DNA of 64,000 bases from Fimbriimonadaceae bacterium (GCA_019694835.1 JAIBBE010000233.1:96298-160297); one strand, 5' to 3'. Shown: positions 40,831 through 48,775, numbered from the stretch's first letter. The notes: a model not told the origin generated them from the letters alone. Numbers and translations are program-made.

Positions 40831-41108
40831 AGTACTTTCGCCGTCCCGGCGATTCCGGATGGCTCTGCAAGCCGTACTCAGGCAACTCCTATTTTAGTTC
40901 GGTGGGATCACGAGAGGCCTTTATCGCCGGGACGGCGAAAGTACATTGCCTCCGCACTCGGGCAGCTCGTTTCGCAGTTCGGTGGGATCACGAGAGGCCT
41001 TTATCGCCGAGACGGTGAAAGTACATTGCCTCCGCGCTCGGGCAACTCCTATCGTAGTTCGGCGGGATCACGGGAGGCCCTTATCGCCGGGACGGCGAAA
41101 GTACTTTA
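40828..41108. repeat. 281-bp repeat element with 25-bp terminal inverted repeats
   Basis: The ends 40828-40852 and 41084-41108 are perfect 25-bp inverted repeats (TAAAGTACTTTCGCCG... inward). Inside, an 80-bp unit recurs: TCGCCG starts at 40924, 41004 and 41084, with a first, partly replaced copy at 40853-40923. The outer TAA at each end is the stop codon of trpF on one side and of the sugar transferase on the other. No protein is encoded. It probably also ends both transcripts. A related copy lies in frame at 55455-55476. Confidence 0.9.
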
Positions 41109-41798
41109 TCGGGCGCCGTGACCGGTCAGCATCGAGAGGACCGTTTTGAAGAGGGTCGCCACATCGTAGCGCAAGCCAGCCTTCATGTAGTACTCACGGT
41201 CGTACTCGACACGCTCGGCGTACGTGGTGTCGCTGCGTCCGCTGCACTGCCAGACGCCGGCGCATCCGGGCTTCATGGCCAGGTAGATGCCCTGGTGCTC
41301 GCCGTACTTCTCGAGCTCAGGCTCAACGATGGGACGGGGGCCGACTAGGCTCATGTCGCCCTTGAGCACGTTGAAGAGCTGCGGAAGCTCGTCGAGGCTC
41401 GACTTGCGAAGGAAGTGCCCGATCTTCATGATGCGGGGATCCTTGGCGATCTTGTAGTTGTCCTGAAATTGCTTCCAGAGCTCAGGGTCTTTCTTCAAGA
41501 CCTCTTCCGCATTGCGGACCATTGACCGGAACTTGTAAATGTAAAACAGCCGACCGTCCTTGCCCACCCGCTTCTGCTTGAAGACGATCGGGAATCCGTC
41601 GCTGATCACGATGGCGAGGGCGATCAGAAGGAAGACCGGCGAGAGAATCAGGATGCCGAAGAGGCTCACGACGATATCGAACGTCCTCTTGACGATTTGG
41701 TAAGGGAGCCGAGGGTACCGCGCCCCGGAATATCGTTCGTCGGATTTCTCCACAGTTGGAATTCGAGCTGCTATCCGCTGGTCATCGTAAACAATCAT
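41106..41798 (-). CDS. Polyprenyl-phosphate sugar-1-phosphate transferase (WcaJ/PssY-like)
   Basis: Starts exopolysaccharide or glycan synthesis by moving a sugar phosphate to undecaprenyl phosphate. 230 residues: one membrane segment ([31 protein letters not shown]) and the bacterial sugar transferase domain with [52 protein letters not shown] and [13 protein letters not shown]. It lacks the long N-terminal domain of full-length WcaJ, so it is the short PssY/PglC-like form. EPS genes often accompany PEP-CTERM systems, and a PEP-CTERM protein is encoded 4 kb away. The start ATG is preceded by AAGGA. Confidence 0.9.
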   Translation of the reverse strand: MIVYDDQRIAARIPTVEKSDERYSGARYPRLPYQIVKRTFDIVVSLFGILILSPVFLLIALAIVISDGFPIVFKQKRVGKDGRLFYIYKFRSMVRNAEEVLKKDPELWKQFQDNYKIAKDPRIMKIGHFLRKSSLDELPQLFNVLKGDMSLVGPRPIVEPELEKYGEHQGIYLAMKPGCAGVWQCSGRSDTTYAERVEYDREYYMKAGLRYDVATLFKTVLSMLTGHGAR

Positions 41799-41892
41799 TT
41801 ATTCGAGTCCTTTCCTTGGTCGGGGCAACTGCGCCCGAAAATCAATAGGCAAATTTCGTGCCGCGGTGCACGGAATCTTCAAGTACAGACTC

Positions 41893-41898
41893 ATTATA
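41893..41898 (-). promoter_or_regulatory. -10 TATAAT upstream of the sugar transferase
   Basis: TATAAT on the minus strand, ~95 bp before the ATG at 41798; no good -35 at standard spacing. This gene thus seems to have a real 5' leader. Confidence 0.35.
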
Positions 41899-42020
41899 AC
41901 GCCTCAAGTTCAAAACCGAGGCCGTTTGGTTGCCATTTTGCCGAACGTTAACACGACACTCGCCCGGTTCGCCGTAACCGAAGTGACCTTCCGAGGCGTC
42001 TGAGTATTAAACCGGCATCA

Positions 42021-42050
42021 TGGACAGGGCATGGGCCGGACCGATATACT
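42021..42050 (+). promoter_or_regulatory. Promoter TGGACA-18-TATACT
   Basis: TGGACA (42021-42026) and TATACT (42045-42050) are 18 bp apart. A ~26-nt leader with GGAGGT (42067-42072) leads to the TTG start at 42083. Confidence 0.55.
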
Positions 42051-42082
42051 CAGGTCTAACTGACTCGGAGGTCTAGAACGTT

Positions 42083-43741
42083 TTGAAGGCAAACCAAATC
42101 TCGCTGCGGACCGCCCTTGCGCTCACCGCCATTTCCATCGTGGGGGCAGGCTACGCGCAATTCGACGGGCCCGCCCCGCTTGCGTGGCGTTGGGCTCAAG
42201 CGACCAGCGTTTCCCCGACCGGCTCCCCGGTGGTGAGTGGCGATACGGTCTACGTGGCCATCGGTCAACGGATGTACGCTCTCGAAAAGGCCACAGGCAA
42301 CCAGAAATGGCGCTATCCGATCGGCGAGCCTCTGCCGGCCAATTTCCGAAACGGCTGCATCTTGGCTGAGGGGACTCTCATGGGAGCCGCCGACAACAAA
42401 ACGATCTACGCAGCGGACGCCTTCTCGGGACAGCCTCGGTGGCAGTACGCTTCCACGCAGCCGATCGTCGGCTCTCCGGTGGCCGTAGGCAAGTTCGTCG
42501 TGTTCACGCTGAGCGACAACAGCCTTATGGCTCTCAACATCGCCGACGGCAGCCCCGCATGGAAGGAGTCTCTCCGCATCTTCGATGGCGTGATGGGGAG
42601 TCTGAACAGTTATCTGGGCAACGTCATCGTCATCTCGAACTCGTTCAAGATGTATTCGATCGACGTCGCGACTCGCAAGACCAACTGGGAGCAGACTTTC
42701 AGCACGCTCACCCCCAATGCCACGGCGACGGTGTTCGGAGATTCGTTCTACATCAACAGCGGCGACTTCCTGATCTGCATGAACGCGGGAACGGGCCGAA
42801 GCAAGTGGCAGTGCAACATCGGCGAGCCTTTGGCCTACAATCCGGCGGTTTCGACCGATGGAATCATCGTTACGACCCGCGATGGCCAGGTCTTCACGGT
42901 TGACTCGGGTGGTCGCCGGACACTCAAGCAGCCGATCGAGTTGGATTCCTCGCCGGTCACCAGCCTTTCGGTAGTCGATAAGCTGGCCGCGATCTGCACG
43001 TCCAATGGCGCTATGAACCTGCTAAACATGAAGACCGGGCAGACCGTTTGGAGCTTCACGGTTCGACCCATGACCGCGTATCTCGCTCAGCCCGAAGGCG
43101 GCGATGCGGGCGGAGGCGGTGGCCTTGCGGGTGCTGGGCGCGGTGGCGGCGGTGCTTCGGGTGCGGGCGTCGGCGGATCTTCTTCGGGCGGCGGTGGTAC
43201 AAGCGGCGCTGGGCAGCCGGCCACAACGATCAACGCGGCTGGACCTCCCGTTTTGGCGGGCGAGACCCTTCTGCTTGCCGCTCGCGACGGCAGTGTGCTC
43301 GCGTTCGACAAGACGGAAGGCGTCGACCTGACCGCTCCCAAGACACGCCTGGTCTTCCCGAACGCTGGCGACCAAATTAACGGCAACCCGCCATTGGCGT
43401 TCACTTTCCGGATCACCGACGATGCGACGGGCTTGAAGCCGACCTCCGTCAAGGTCGACATCGATGGGAAGGACTACAACTACAACCTCACTCGCGACGG
43501 AATCTTAACGGTTGACATTGGTCCTGACTACAAGAATGCGGCCCTTGCCAACGGTCGGAGATCCATCACCGTCACGGCGTCCGACTGGATCGGCAATACG
43601 AGCAAGACCACTTTCTTGGTCGTCGTCGACAATCAGCTGCCTCCTACGGGTCGCGGTGGAGCGCCCAAGAAGAGCAACAACTCAGGCGGCGGAGGCTCCG
43701 GTGGTCCTGGCCTTGGCGGTGGACGTGGCGGCGGACGCTAA
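42083..43741 (+). CDS. Exported PQQ-like repeat protein with glycine-rich insertions
   Basis: 552 residues, TTG start behind a clear GGAGGT Shine-Dalgarno sequence. A signal peptide (TALALTAISIVGAGYA) leads into propeller blades such as GDTVYVAIGQRMYALEKATGNQKWRYP, NKTIYAADAFSGQPRWQY and GAMNLLNMKTGQTVWSF. The propeller is interrupted near residues 337-377 by a ~40-residue Gly/Ser/Ala stretch (GGDAGGGGGLAGAGRGGGG...). A Big/Ig-like beta domain follows (TRLVFPNAGDQINGNPPLAFTFRI), and the C-terminus is a second Gly-rich tail ending GGGRGGGR. No catalytic residues seen; a cell-surface structural or binding role is likely. Confidence 0.75.
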   Translation: MKANQISLRTALALTAISIVGAGYAQFDGPAPLAWRWAQATSVSPTGSPVVSGDTVYVAIGQRMYALEKATGNQKWRYPIGEPLPANFRNGCILAEGTLMGAADNKTIYAADAFSGQPRWQYASTQPIVGSPVAVGKFVVFTLSDNSLMALNIADGSPAWKESLRIFDGVMGSLNSYLGNVIVISNSFKMYSIDVATRKTNWEQTFSTLTPNATATVFGDSFYINSGDFLICMNAGTGRSKWQCNIGEPLAYNPAVSTDGIIVTTRDGQVFTVDSGGRRTLKQPIELDSSPVTSLSVVDKLAAICTSNGAMNLLNMKTGQTVWSFTVRPMTAYLAQPEGGDAGGGGGLAGAGRGGGGASGAGVGGSSSGGGGTSGAGQPATTINAAGPPVLAGETLLLAARDGSVLAFDKTEGVDLTAPKTRLVFPNAGDQINGNPPLAFTFRITDDATGLKPTSVKVDIDGKDYNYNLTRDGILTVDIGPDYKNAALANGRRSITVTASDWIGNTSKTTFLVVVDNQLPPTGRGGAPKKSNNSGGGGSGGPGLGGGRGGGR

Positions 43742-43770
43742 CTTCGAGTAAACCCATCGGGGAACACGAG

Positions 43771-43824
43771 GCGCATCGAAGGAATCCCACTCATGGGAGG
43801 ATTTCGATGCGCTTCTTTTTGTTT
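43771..43824 (+). terminator. Hairpin with T-run that overlaps the next start codon and Shine-Dalgarno
   Basis: GCGCATCGAA (43771-43780) pairs perfectly with TTCGATGCGC (43803-43812); an inner TCCCA/TGGGA stem has loop CTCA. The stem is followed by TTCTTTTTGTTTG, as in a Rho-independent terminator for the upstream gene. The 3' arm contains ATG 43807 and the inner stem contains part of the GGGAGGA Shine-Dalgarno sequence of the following gene. Confidence 0.65.
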
Positions 43825-45552
43825 GTCACCCTCACTTGCCTCGCAGGAACCCTGTTCGCCCAACGGATCAACCATGCCGGACGGATACTCGGTCCGCTGT
43901 TGCCGGTAAACCAGCCCACTCTCTTCAATACCCCTGAAGCGGACGCCATCGTCGGATCAATGCAGATCTACCCGCGTGACAACGCATGGAATGAGGACAT
44001 CAGCAATCGCCCGCTGTTGGCCAACTCGGCCGCGATGATTACCGCCATGACAGGTCACCTCGATGCTTCGCGCCGAACTCTACGGGCATTCTTCGAGATG
44101 AATTTTGTCCTCGTGCCCGACAACCAGTCTTGGGTCCCCATCAGTTTCTTCGAGTATCCCGACGAGTCCGATCCGAGCCCCTATCCCATTCCTCCCAACA
44201 TGCCCATCGAGGGCTGGCCTCGCGAAACCGGCAGCTTGACTCTCGACCAGTGGCAGCGCGATATTAACGGAACGGGAGGCGATCGACACTCGATTATCGT
44301 GAAGCCTGGTACCGGGCAATGCTGGGAGACCTGGCAAGCACGCAAACTCCTCGACAATTCGTGGGAAGCCGCCAACGGTGCTCTCTTCAACCTCAACTCG
44401 AATGCACTTCGACCTTTGGGATGGACTTCGGGGGACGCCGCCGGGCTCTCGATGTTCGCGGGCATTCTCCGTTACGACGAGGTGCTGCGGGGTCAGGTGG
44501 AGCATGCCCTTCGGATCGTCGTGCGTCGCACCCGGGCCCAGTACATTTACCCGGCGAGCCACTACGCCTCGAACCCCTTCACGACCGACCCGAATGTGCC
44601 TGCAATGGGTCAGCGGATGAGGCTCCGATCGACATTCAACGTCCCCAACACCTGGACGACCCAGGAGAAGGCCGTTTGTGCTGCGCTCAAGAAGTACGGC
44701 GCAATCATTGCCGACAATGGGAACTTCTTCCAGATCTCCGTTGCGCCCGATCAGCGCTGGCCCTCGGGCTGCTTCGATAACCTCACCTCGATTGGTGTCG
44801 GAGAGTTCGACATCATCCAGACCACCGGACCGACCGAGGGCCCGCGATCACCCAATCCTCCAGTAGCCAACGCCGGACCGGACCTGAACGGCACGGTTGG
44901 ACCTGCGGTCACGCTTAACGGCTCGACGAGCGGGGGAACGGGTACCGTCACGCGTCTGTGGACAAAGTACTCCGGCCCCGGCAATGTCACCTTCGCCAAC
45001 TCGGCCTCTGCCGCAACCACCGCGACATTCTCCGCCAACGGTGTCTACACACTGATGCTGCGGGCCAGCGACACCGTCCACACGCCCGGATATGATGCGG
45101 TGGTCGTTACGATCGGTTCTGCCCCGACGGTCAGCGGCACGTTGGTGCTTCAGGACGTCAGTGCATCCGCCTATCCGACGGGAGTCTTGTTCGAGTACCG
45201 AACACCGGGCACCTCGAACGTCGTCTTCTCTACGAACGGAGCGATTGGGAGCGGCGGAGCTTTCACGATTCCTTCGCCGCCGAGCCCGGGCAGCTACGAC
45301 CTGGCGGTCAAGTACAGTCATTGGCTCCGCCGGAAGGTCGCCGTCAACACGTCCGCGGGCAATGTGACTGGCGTTGTCCTGTCGCTGCGCAATGGCGACC
45401 TCGACGGCGACAACGAAATCGGCATAAGCGACTACGCCCAGCTATCTTCGAACTACGGCGGGACCGGGTTGGGCGATTTGAACCACGATGGCGTGGTCGA
45501 CATTGCCGATTACGCAATTCTCAGCTCGAACTATGGCCTTGTCGGCGATTGA
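43807..45552 (+). CDS. Exported protein with PKD-like and dockerin-like domains
   Basis: 581 residues. The signal peptide MRFFLFVTLTCLAGTLFAQ is followed by a ~330-residue domain of unknown function (MQIYPRDNAWNEDISNRPLL...ALRIVVRRTRAQYIYPASH...), a PKD/Ig-like domain (PVANAGPDLNGTVGPAVTLNGSTSGG, ~350-430), a further beta domain and a C-terminal pair of EF-hand-like calcium loops, DLDGDNEIGISDYAQLSSNYG and DLNHDGVVDIADYAILSSNYG. The last pair is the dockerin type I layout. In non-cellulosomal bacteria such dockerin-like tails are common on surface proteins, so partner cohesins cannot be assumed. Confidence 0.75.
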   Translation: MRFFLFVTLTCLAGTLFAQRINHAGRILGPLLPVNQPTLFNTPEADAIVGSMQIYPRDNAWNEDISNRPLLANSAAMITAMTGHLDASRRTLRAFFEMNFVLVPDNQSWVPISFFEYPDESDPSPYPIPPNMPIEGWPRETGSLTLDQWQRDINGTGGDRHSIIVKPGTGQCWETWQARKLLDNSWEAANGALFNLNSNALRPLGWTSGDAAGLSMFAGILRYDEVLRGQVEHALRIVVRRTRAQYIYPASHYASNPFTTDPNVPAMGQRMRLRSTFNVPNTWTTQEKAVCAALKKYGAIIADNGNFFQISVAPDQRWPSGCFDNLTSIGVGEFDIIQTTGPTEGPRSPNPPVANAGPDLNGTVGPAVTLNGSTSGGTGTVTRLWTKYSGPGNVTFANSASAATTATFSANGVYTLMLRASDTVHTPGYDAVVVTIGSAPTVSGTLVLQDVSASAYPTGVLFEYRTPGTSNVVFSTNGAIGSGGAFTIPSPPSPGSYDLAVKYSHWLRRKVAVNTSAGNVTGVVLSLRNGDLDGDNEIGISDYAQLSSNYGGTGLGDLNHDGVVDIADYAILSSNYGLVGD

Positions 45553-45582
45553 TGCGCCAAACTCACCCGGAGGTACAGACCC

Positions 45583-45873
45583 ATGTACATGGTCGTTTCA
45601 AAATGGGGGATCGTCGCGGGGCACGAGGCGGAGGTTGCCGAAAAAGGCCGAGCCGTCCGAGATGTTCTGCGACGCCAGCCCGGCGTGCAGTTCGTGTACG
45701 AGTTCAAAAACGAGGACGGGGTGTTCGTTGCCGTGATTGCGTACGATGACGAGGCCGCCTACAAACGCATCATCCAGGACCCGAATGGTGCCTTCATGCA
45801 AGCGGTCTCCCAGTATCGACTCGAAGAGCACGCTGTCTGGGTCGGATCCGAACGGGGCGAAGCGATAGACTAA
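45583..45873 (+). CDS. Dimeric alpha/beta-barrel (ABM-like) protein
   Basis: 96 residues of the antibiotic-biosynthesis-monooxygenase/ferredoxin-like barrel type: YMVVSKWGIVAGHEAEVAEKGRAVRDVLRRQPGVQFVYEFKNEDGVFVAVIAYDDEAAYKRI. Members include heme-degrading and quinol-forming enzymes, but many are of unknown role; no substrate residues can be named. 30 bp after the dockerin gene, possibly co-transcribed; a perfect palindrome terminates it. Confidence 0.6.
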   Translation: MYMVVSKWGIVAGHEAEVAEKGRAVRDVLRRQPGVQFVYEFKNEDGVFVAVIAYDDEAAYKRIIQDPNGAFMQAVSQYRLEEHAVWVGSERGEAID

Positions 45874-45895
45874 CTTGTCAACGCACTGGGAGTAG

Positions 45896-45927
45896 CGAGG
45901 TGCGATATCCCGGGATATCGCACCTCG
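45896..45927. terminator. 32-bp perfect palindrome between convergent genes
   Basis: The 32 bp centred on CCCGGG (outer ends CGAGGTGCG / CGCACCTCG) are fully self-complementary. They separate the stop codons of the ABM-like (45873) and PEP-CTERM (45934) genes, so they probably serve both transcripts. Confidence 0.65.
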
Positions 45928-45933
45928 AGAAGA

Positions 45934-46536
45934 CTACTTTCGGCGGCGTCGCACGACGGCGATGATGCCGAGGCCAAGAACCGCCAGGGTTGCCGGTTCG
46001 GGAACGGCTGAGTACTGCAGGGCATCGCTCATGATGAACCCGCCCCAACCGTTGTTGGCATAGATCTCGACCCGCTTGATTCCGACGGTGCTCGTCCAGC
46101 CATTCCACTGCCACTGTCCGATCGGGGCACCGATAGCTTGGGTCGCGTCGATCTGGTTGTTGTTGGCATCGAAGAATTTCGCGGTTGCCCCTGCCGCGTC
46201 GGCATTGGTGCCCCAATAGCCGCCAAACGCCATGGCAGGCGTATTGAAATCGAAGGCATAGTTGACGCCGGCGCCACCCAAGAAGTGGGCGGAATCATAG
46301 GGGAAGATGCTGTTGAAGAATCCCCAGCCCGTCGTGATATGCACGCCTTGGCCCGGGCCGATCTGGTTGACCGATGCGCTGCCCCCAAATGCGCTGTACG
46401 AAGGCAGGAACTGGAAAACAGGTTGAGTTTCCCAGCTTTCGAAAGCGGTACCGCTGAACGGACCGACGGACGTGAGCTGGGCAGAGGCGGCGGAGGCGCC
46501 GATAAGGGCGCAAGCAATCAATAATCCTTTATTCAT
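45934..46536 (-). CDS. PEP-CTERM sorting-domain protein
   Basis: 200 residues. The signal peptide MNKGLLIACALIGASAASA is followed by a beta-rich domain of ~150 residues and a C-terminal sorting signal VPEPATLAVLGLGIIAVVRRRRK (VPEP motif, hydrophobic helix, basic tail). Such proteins are cut and anchored by an exosortase, which is not in the window. GVNYAFDFNTPAMAFGGYWGTNADAAGATAKFFDANN resembles the domain seen on many PEP-CTERM proteins of unknown ligand. ATG 46536 has GAGGG upstream; longer starts lack a signal peptide. Confidence 0.88.
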   Translation of the reverse strand: MNKGLLIACALIGASAASAQLTSVGPFSGTAFESWETQPVFQFLPSYSAFGGSASVNQIGPGQGVHITTGWGFFNSIFPYDSAHFLGGAGVNYAFDFNTPAMAFGGYWGTNADAAGATAKFFDANNNQIDATQAIGAPIGQWQWNGWTSTVGIKRVEIYANNGWGGFIMSDALQYSAVPEPATLAVLGLGIIAVVRRRRK

Positions 46537-46660
46537 GATTCCCTCAAGCCGATCCCCACGGATTCGGCATGGGCGAATTATGGTCATGCCACCTTGGCCC
46601 CCCGCACTATTGACGGGGATGAAATGTTGCGGACCTCATGCCCGTTTGGTCTTGGAACGG

Positions 46661-47290
46661 TTACGAGCGCAAGATCTGGCCCGCGTCGCTGATCGTGAGG
46701 AGGCGACAAGCCGGACGTTCTTGGTTGACATCACCCAGGGTTACCACGCCAACACGCCGCTGCTGGGCAAGTGGGGCGAGGGTGTCGTAGGCGTTACCAG
46801 CCGATGGCACGAATAGCGCTTCGAATGCATCGTGAAACTGCCAGGTCCCGAGGGTTGCCAACGGACGCCCCCGACAGGCGAGGCCGAAGAAGCGAATCAG
46901 GCCGTCGGATCGCATGTCCTCGAGCGCCTCCAAAACCGCATCGATTTGAAACTCCTCCGGAGCGGTGGTGATTTGGACGACGTAGAAGTCCAACGCCGGC
47001 CTCCCGAGGGCACTCAAGATCTCGATCACGTGCGCCTGGGTCTGGTTTAGGGCGATTTCGCGGCTGGAGAAGGCCGTCGGATCGACCCCGAAACAAATCA
47101 CGGTCGCGTCGGTGCCCCGCATCATTCCCCCCCAAAGTCCGGGCGACGTCGAAATGTCGATCGGGGCCTTCGAAGCAATGGCGGCGTCCACCAAGTTCTG
47201 GAGCCAGCCGTCGGTAGGCCTTTCGGGGACGGCGAGCCGAATCCAAACGGGGGGTAGGTGAAGATTGGTGCGGCCAAAAACCTCGGACAC
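46661..47290 (-). CDS. Divergent aldo/keto reductase-like protein, probably non-catalytic
   Basis: 209 residues, about two thirds of a normal aldo/keto reductase. FGRTNLHLPPVWIRLA matches the family start, ALDFYVVQIT the DxYxxH strand, and VLEALEDMRSDGLIRFFGLACRG the LExLxxxGKIRxxGVS helix-strand. The catalytic Tyr/Lys/His set and the C-terminal NADPH-binding part are not recognisable. It may be a degenerate paralogue or a non-enzymatic relative. GTG start at 47290; no Shine-Dalgarno. Confidence 0.55.
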   Translation of the reverse strand: MSEVFGRTNLHLPPVWIRLAVPERPTDGWLQNLVDAAIASKAPIDISTSPGLWGGMMRGTDATVICFGVDPTAFSSREIALNQTQAHVIEILSALGRPALDFYVVQITTAPEEFQIDAVLEALEDMRSDGLIRFFGLACRGRPLATLGTWQFHDAFEALFVPSAGNAYDTLAPLAQQRRVGVVTLGDVNQERPACRLLTISDAGQILRS

Positions 47291-47335
47291 GACTCTTTAT
47301 GGCAGAGTCGGGTGGTCGCGTGGGTTCGAAAATCA

Positions 47336-47368
47336 AGAGAGGCCGAAGGACATCCCTTCGGCCTCTCT
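47336..47368 (-). terminator. Rho-independent terminator of the prepilin-lipoprotein unit
   Basis: AGAGAGGCCGAAGG (47336-47349) and CCTTCGGCCTCTCT (47355-47368) form a 14-bp stem with a 5-nt loop, 5 bp after the lipoprotein stop codon. On the minus strand it is followed by TGATTTTCG. Confidence 0.8.
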
Positions 47369-47372
47369 CATT

Positions 47373-47546
47373 CTAGTTGCCCGGACCTTCGCCCGGAGGA
47401 GGAGGATTCTTTTCCATGGCTTCTTTATTCGCCTTCGAAATGTTGTCCTCGTTCTTCTTGACATCCGTACTCGTCGTGTCAGCTCCGCTGCAACCAGCGA
47501 GGATGACGGCGGCGAGCATGATCAGGAGCCAGTTGAACTTTCTCAC
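47373..47546 (-). CDS. Small lipoprotein (57 residues)
   Basis: A short gene starting with GTG inside the stop codon of the prepilin gene (GTGA overlap). The product reads MRKFNWLLIMLAAVILAGC, a perfect lipoprotein signal with lipobox LAGC, then a charged linker (TDVKKNEDNISKANKEAMEKN) and a PPPPGEGPGN end. It is a membrane-tethered peptide of ~39 mature residues. The overlap and shared terminator tie it to the prepilin gene. A similar lipoprotein, also with a PPPP tail, is encoded at 48776-49072. Confidence 0.75.
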   Translation of the reverse strand: MRKFNWLLIMLAAVILAGCSGADTTSTDVKKNEDNISKANKEAMEKNPPPPGEGPGN

Positions 47547-48469
47547 TTCTCAAGTGCCCACATCGGCCAGGACTTGGTCCACACCGGAGCGGCGCTGATC
47601 GTCCAAGCTCCTCCGTCCGGAGCGCACGGCCATCGCGAACTGACGGTGTACTCTGCAGCCGTCGGCGTGTTGGCCAGGAACTGCTTGACGTTCATCGTCT
47701 TGGCGCTCGAGTCGGTTCGGGCGATGTTGATGCTGCCGCCGAACGGATAGCGCGCGCCATCGACATCGGTGCCGTAGGTGCAGCCTGCGCCCGTTTGCTT
47801 CATGAAGACTGGAATCCAGAGTTCACGAATCGCGATTGGATAGGCGACTTGGTCGGGGGCGCTCGGGGTCACGAACACCGGCGCAAAGTTGATCACCGTG
47901 CTCGCGAGTTCCATGAAGAGCATGGTTTGCGAGGTGTCGGGGATGCTGCTCTGGCTGCCGCCGAGGAAGCTGGCTCGGTTGTAGCCAGTCGAGCTGGGGG
48001 CTCGGTTGTAGGAGTTCAACGCGCCGGTGATCGACAGGTTGAGGGCATAGCCGTTCATGATCTCGCCCGCGTTCGTCCACTGAGGTCCGTCCTTTTGCAT
48101 GGCCGGATGGAAGAAGACCTCCACGCTCTTGGTGTACGGCATCAGCCACTTCTGCCATGAGTAGTGGTTCATGCGGAAGTAGAAGTTCGACGTACACCCG
48201 GCCCCGGTCGGGTTGAACGGTAGCGTGTTGTGGATCGAATTCAGCGACGAGGCGGCAATGCAGTCGTCGTTGCGGGGGTACATGTCGTCGTAGTCGCCCA
48301 TGTAGAGCAAAACGGCTGATCCCATTTGCTTCATGCCGCTGATGGCAGTCGCCTTCTTGGCGGCGGATTTCGCCTGAGCGAAAACGGGGAATAGAATCGC
48401 CGCAAGAATCGCGATGATCGCAATCACGACGAGGAGTTCAATGAGTGTAAAGGCCTTTTTGGATTTCAA
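47543..48469 (-). CDS. Prepilin-type protein
   Basis: 308 residues starting at TTG 48469, with GGAGGAAG 6 nt before it; codons upstream are not pilin-like. The leader [40 protein letters not shown] has Ala before the cleavage point, followed by GMKQMGSAVLLYMGDYDDMYPRNDD. It is a paralogue of the protein at 36042-36905, but near the C-terminus the H...F.DG motif is replaced by SSAKTMNVKQFLANTPTAAEYTVS. Forms a two-gene unit with the small lipoprotein. Confidence 0.85.
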   Translation of the reverse strand: MKSKKAFTLIELLVVIAIIAILAAILFPVFAQAKSAAKKATAISGMKQMGSAVLLYMGDYDDMYPRNDDCIAASSLNSIHNTLPFNPTGAGCTSNFYFRMNHYSWQKWLMPYTKSVEVFFHPAMQKDGPQWTNAGEIMNGYALNLSITGALNSYNRAPSSTGYNRASFLGGSQSSIPDTSQTMLFMELASTVINFAPVFVTPSAPDQVAYPIAIRELWIPVFMKQTGAGCTYGTDVDGARYPFGGSINIARTDSSAKTMNVKQFLANTPTAAEYTVSSRWPCAPDGGAWTISAAPVWTKSWPMWALEK

Positions 48470-48522
48470 GTTTCTTCCTCCACCTGGCACAACCCAACCT
48501 ATAGCGGGCGTGGCAACGCACG

Positions 48523-48560
48523 AAAAAAAGAATGTTCGGCGAGAGTATCGCGCGAACATT
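48523..48560 (-). terminator. Terminator with seven-T run
   Basis: AATGTTCGGCGA (48531-48542) pairs with TCGC-CGAACATT (to 48560, one bulged G); on the minus strand the stem is followed by C, then seven T (48529-48523). It ends the transcript of the small basic gene at 48625-48723 before the prepilin gene. Confidence 0.75.
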
Positions 48561-48624
48561 TTAGCTGATTGTTAAGATCGCAATCAATTCTTCAAAGAAA
48601 TGTCGGACAATTTTGCGGTGAAAG

Positions 48625-48723
48625 CTACTTCTTGACACCGGCGCGTGTCCGCCACTTGCCGCGTTTCTGGGCGAAGCTGAGTTTCTGGCGGCGCATGAGC
48701 TTGGGGCGGGATTTGGTTGCCAT
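48625..48723 (-). CDS. Very small basic protein (32 residues)
   Basis: Reads MATKSRPKLMRRQKLSFAQK then RGKWRTRAGVKK; 13 of 32 residues are Lys or Arg and there are no acidic residues. The composition is that of a small ribosomal or RNA-binding protein, but it does not match bL34, bL36, bTHX or bS22 as I know them. Support for a real gene comes from a -10-like TATCCT 10 nt before the ATG and a strong terminator ~65 bp after the stop. Divergent from the lipoprotein gene at 48776. Confidence 0.45.
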   Translation of the reverse strand: MATKSRPKLMRRQKLSFAQKRGKWRTRAGVKK

Positions 48724-48775
48724 GATAGGGCGCAGGATACCCGGGCGGGGCGGACATAATGAGGCAGGTGAATCG

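Noticed and set aside
40828..41108. CRISPR array between trpF and the sugar transferase
   Set aside because: The 80-bp unit is repeated almost in full, with no short repeat/unique spacer pattern, only about three units, and no cas genes nearby.
40828..41108. Transposon (MITE) of a known insertion sequence family
   Set aside because: The inverted ends fit a MITE, but no flanking target-site duplication is visible and no transposase with such ends is in the window. It was kept as a repeat element only.
47310..47340. A tRNA T-loop-like GGTTCGAAAATC
   Set aside because: No acceptor stem or anticodon arm can be formed around it, and it lies at the tail of the lipoprotein terminator.
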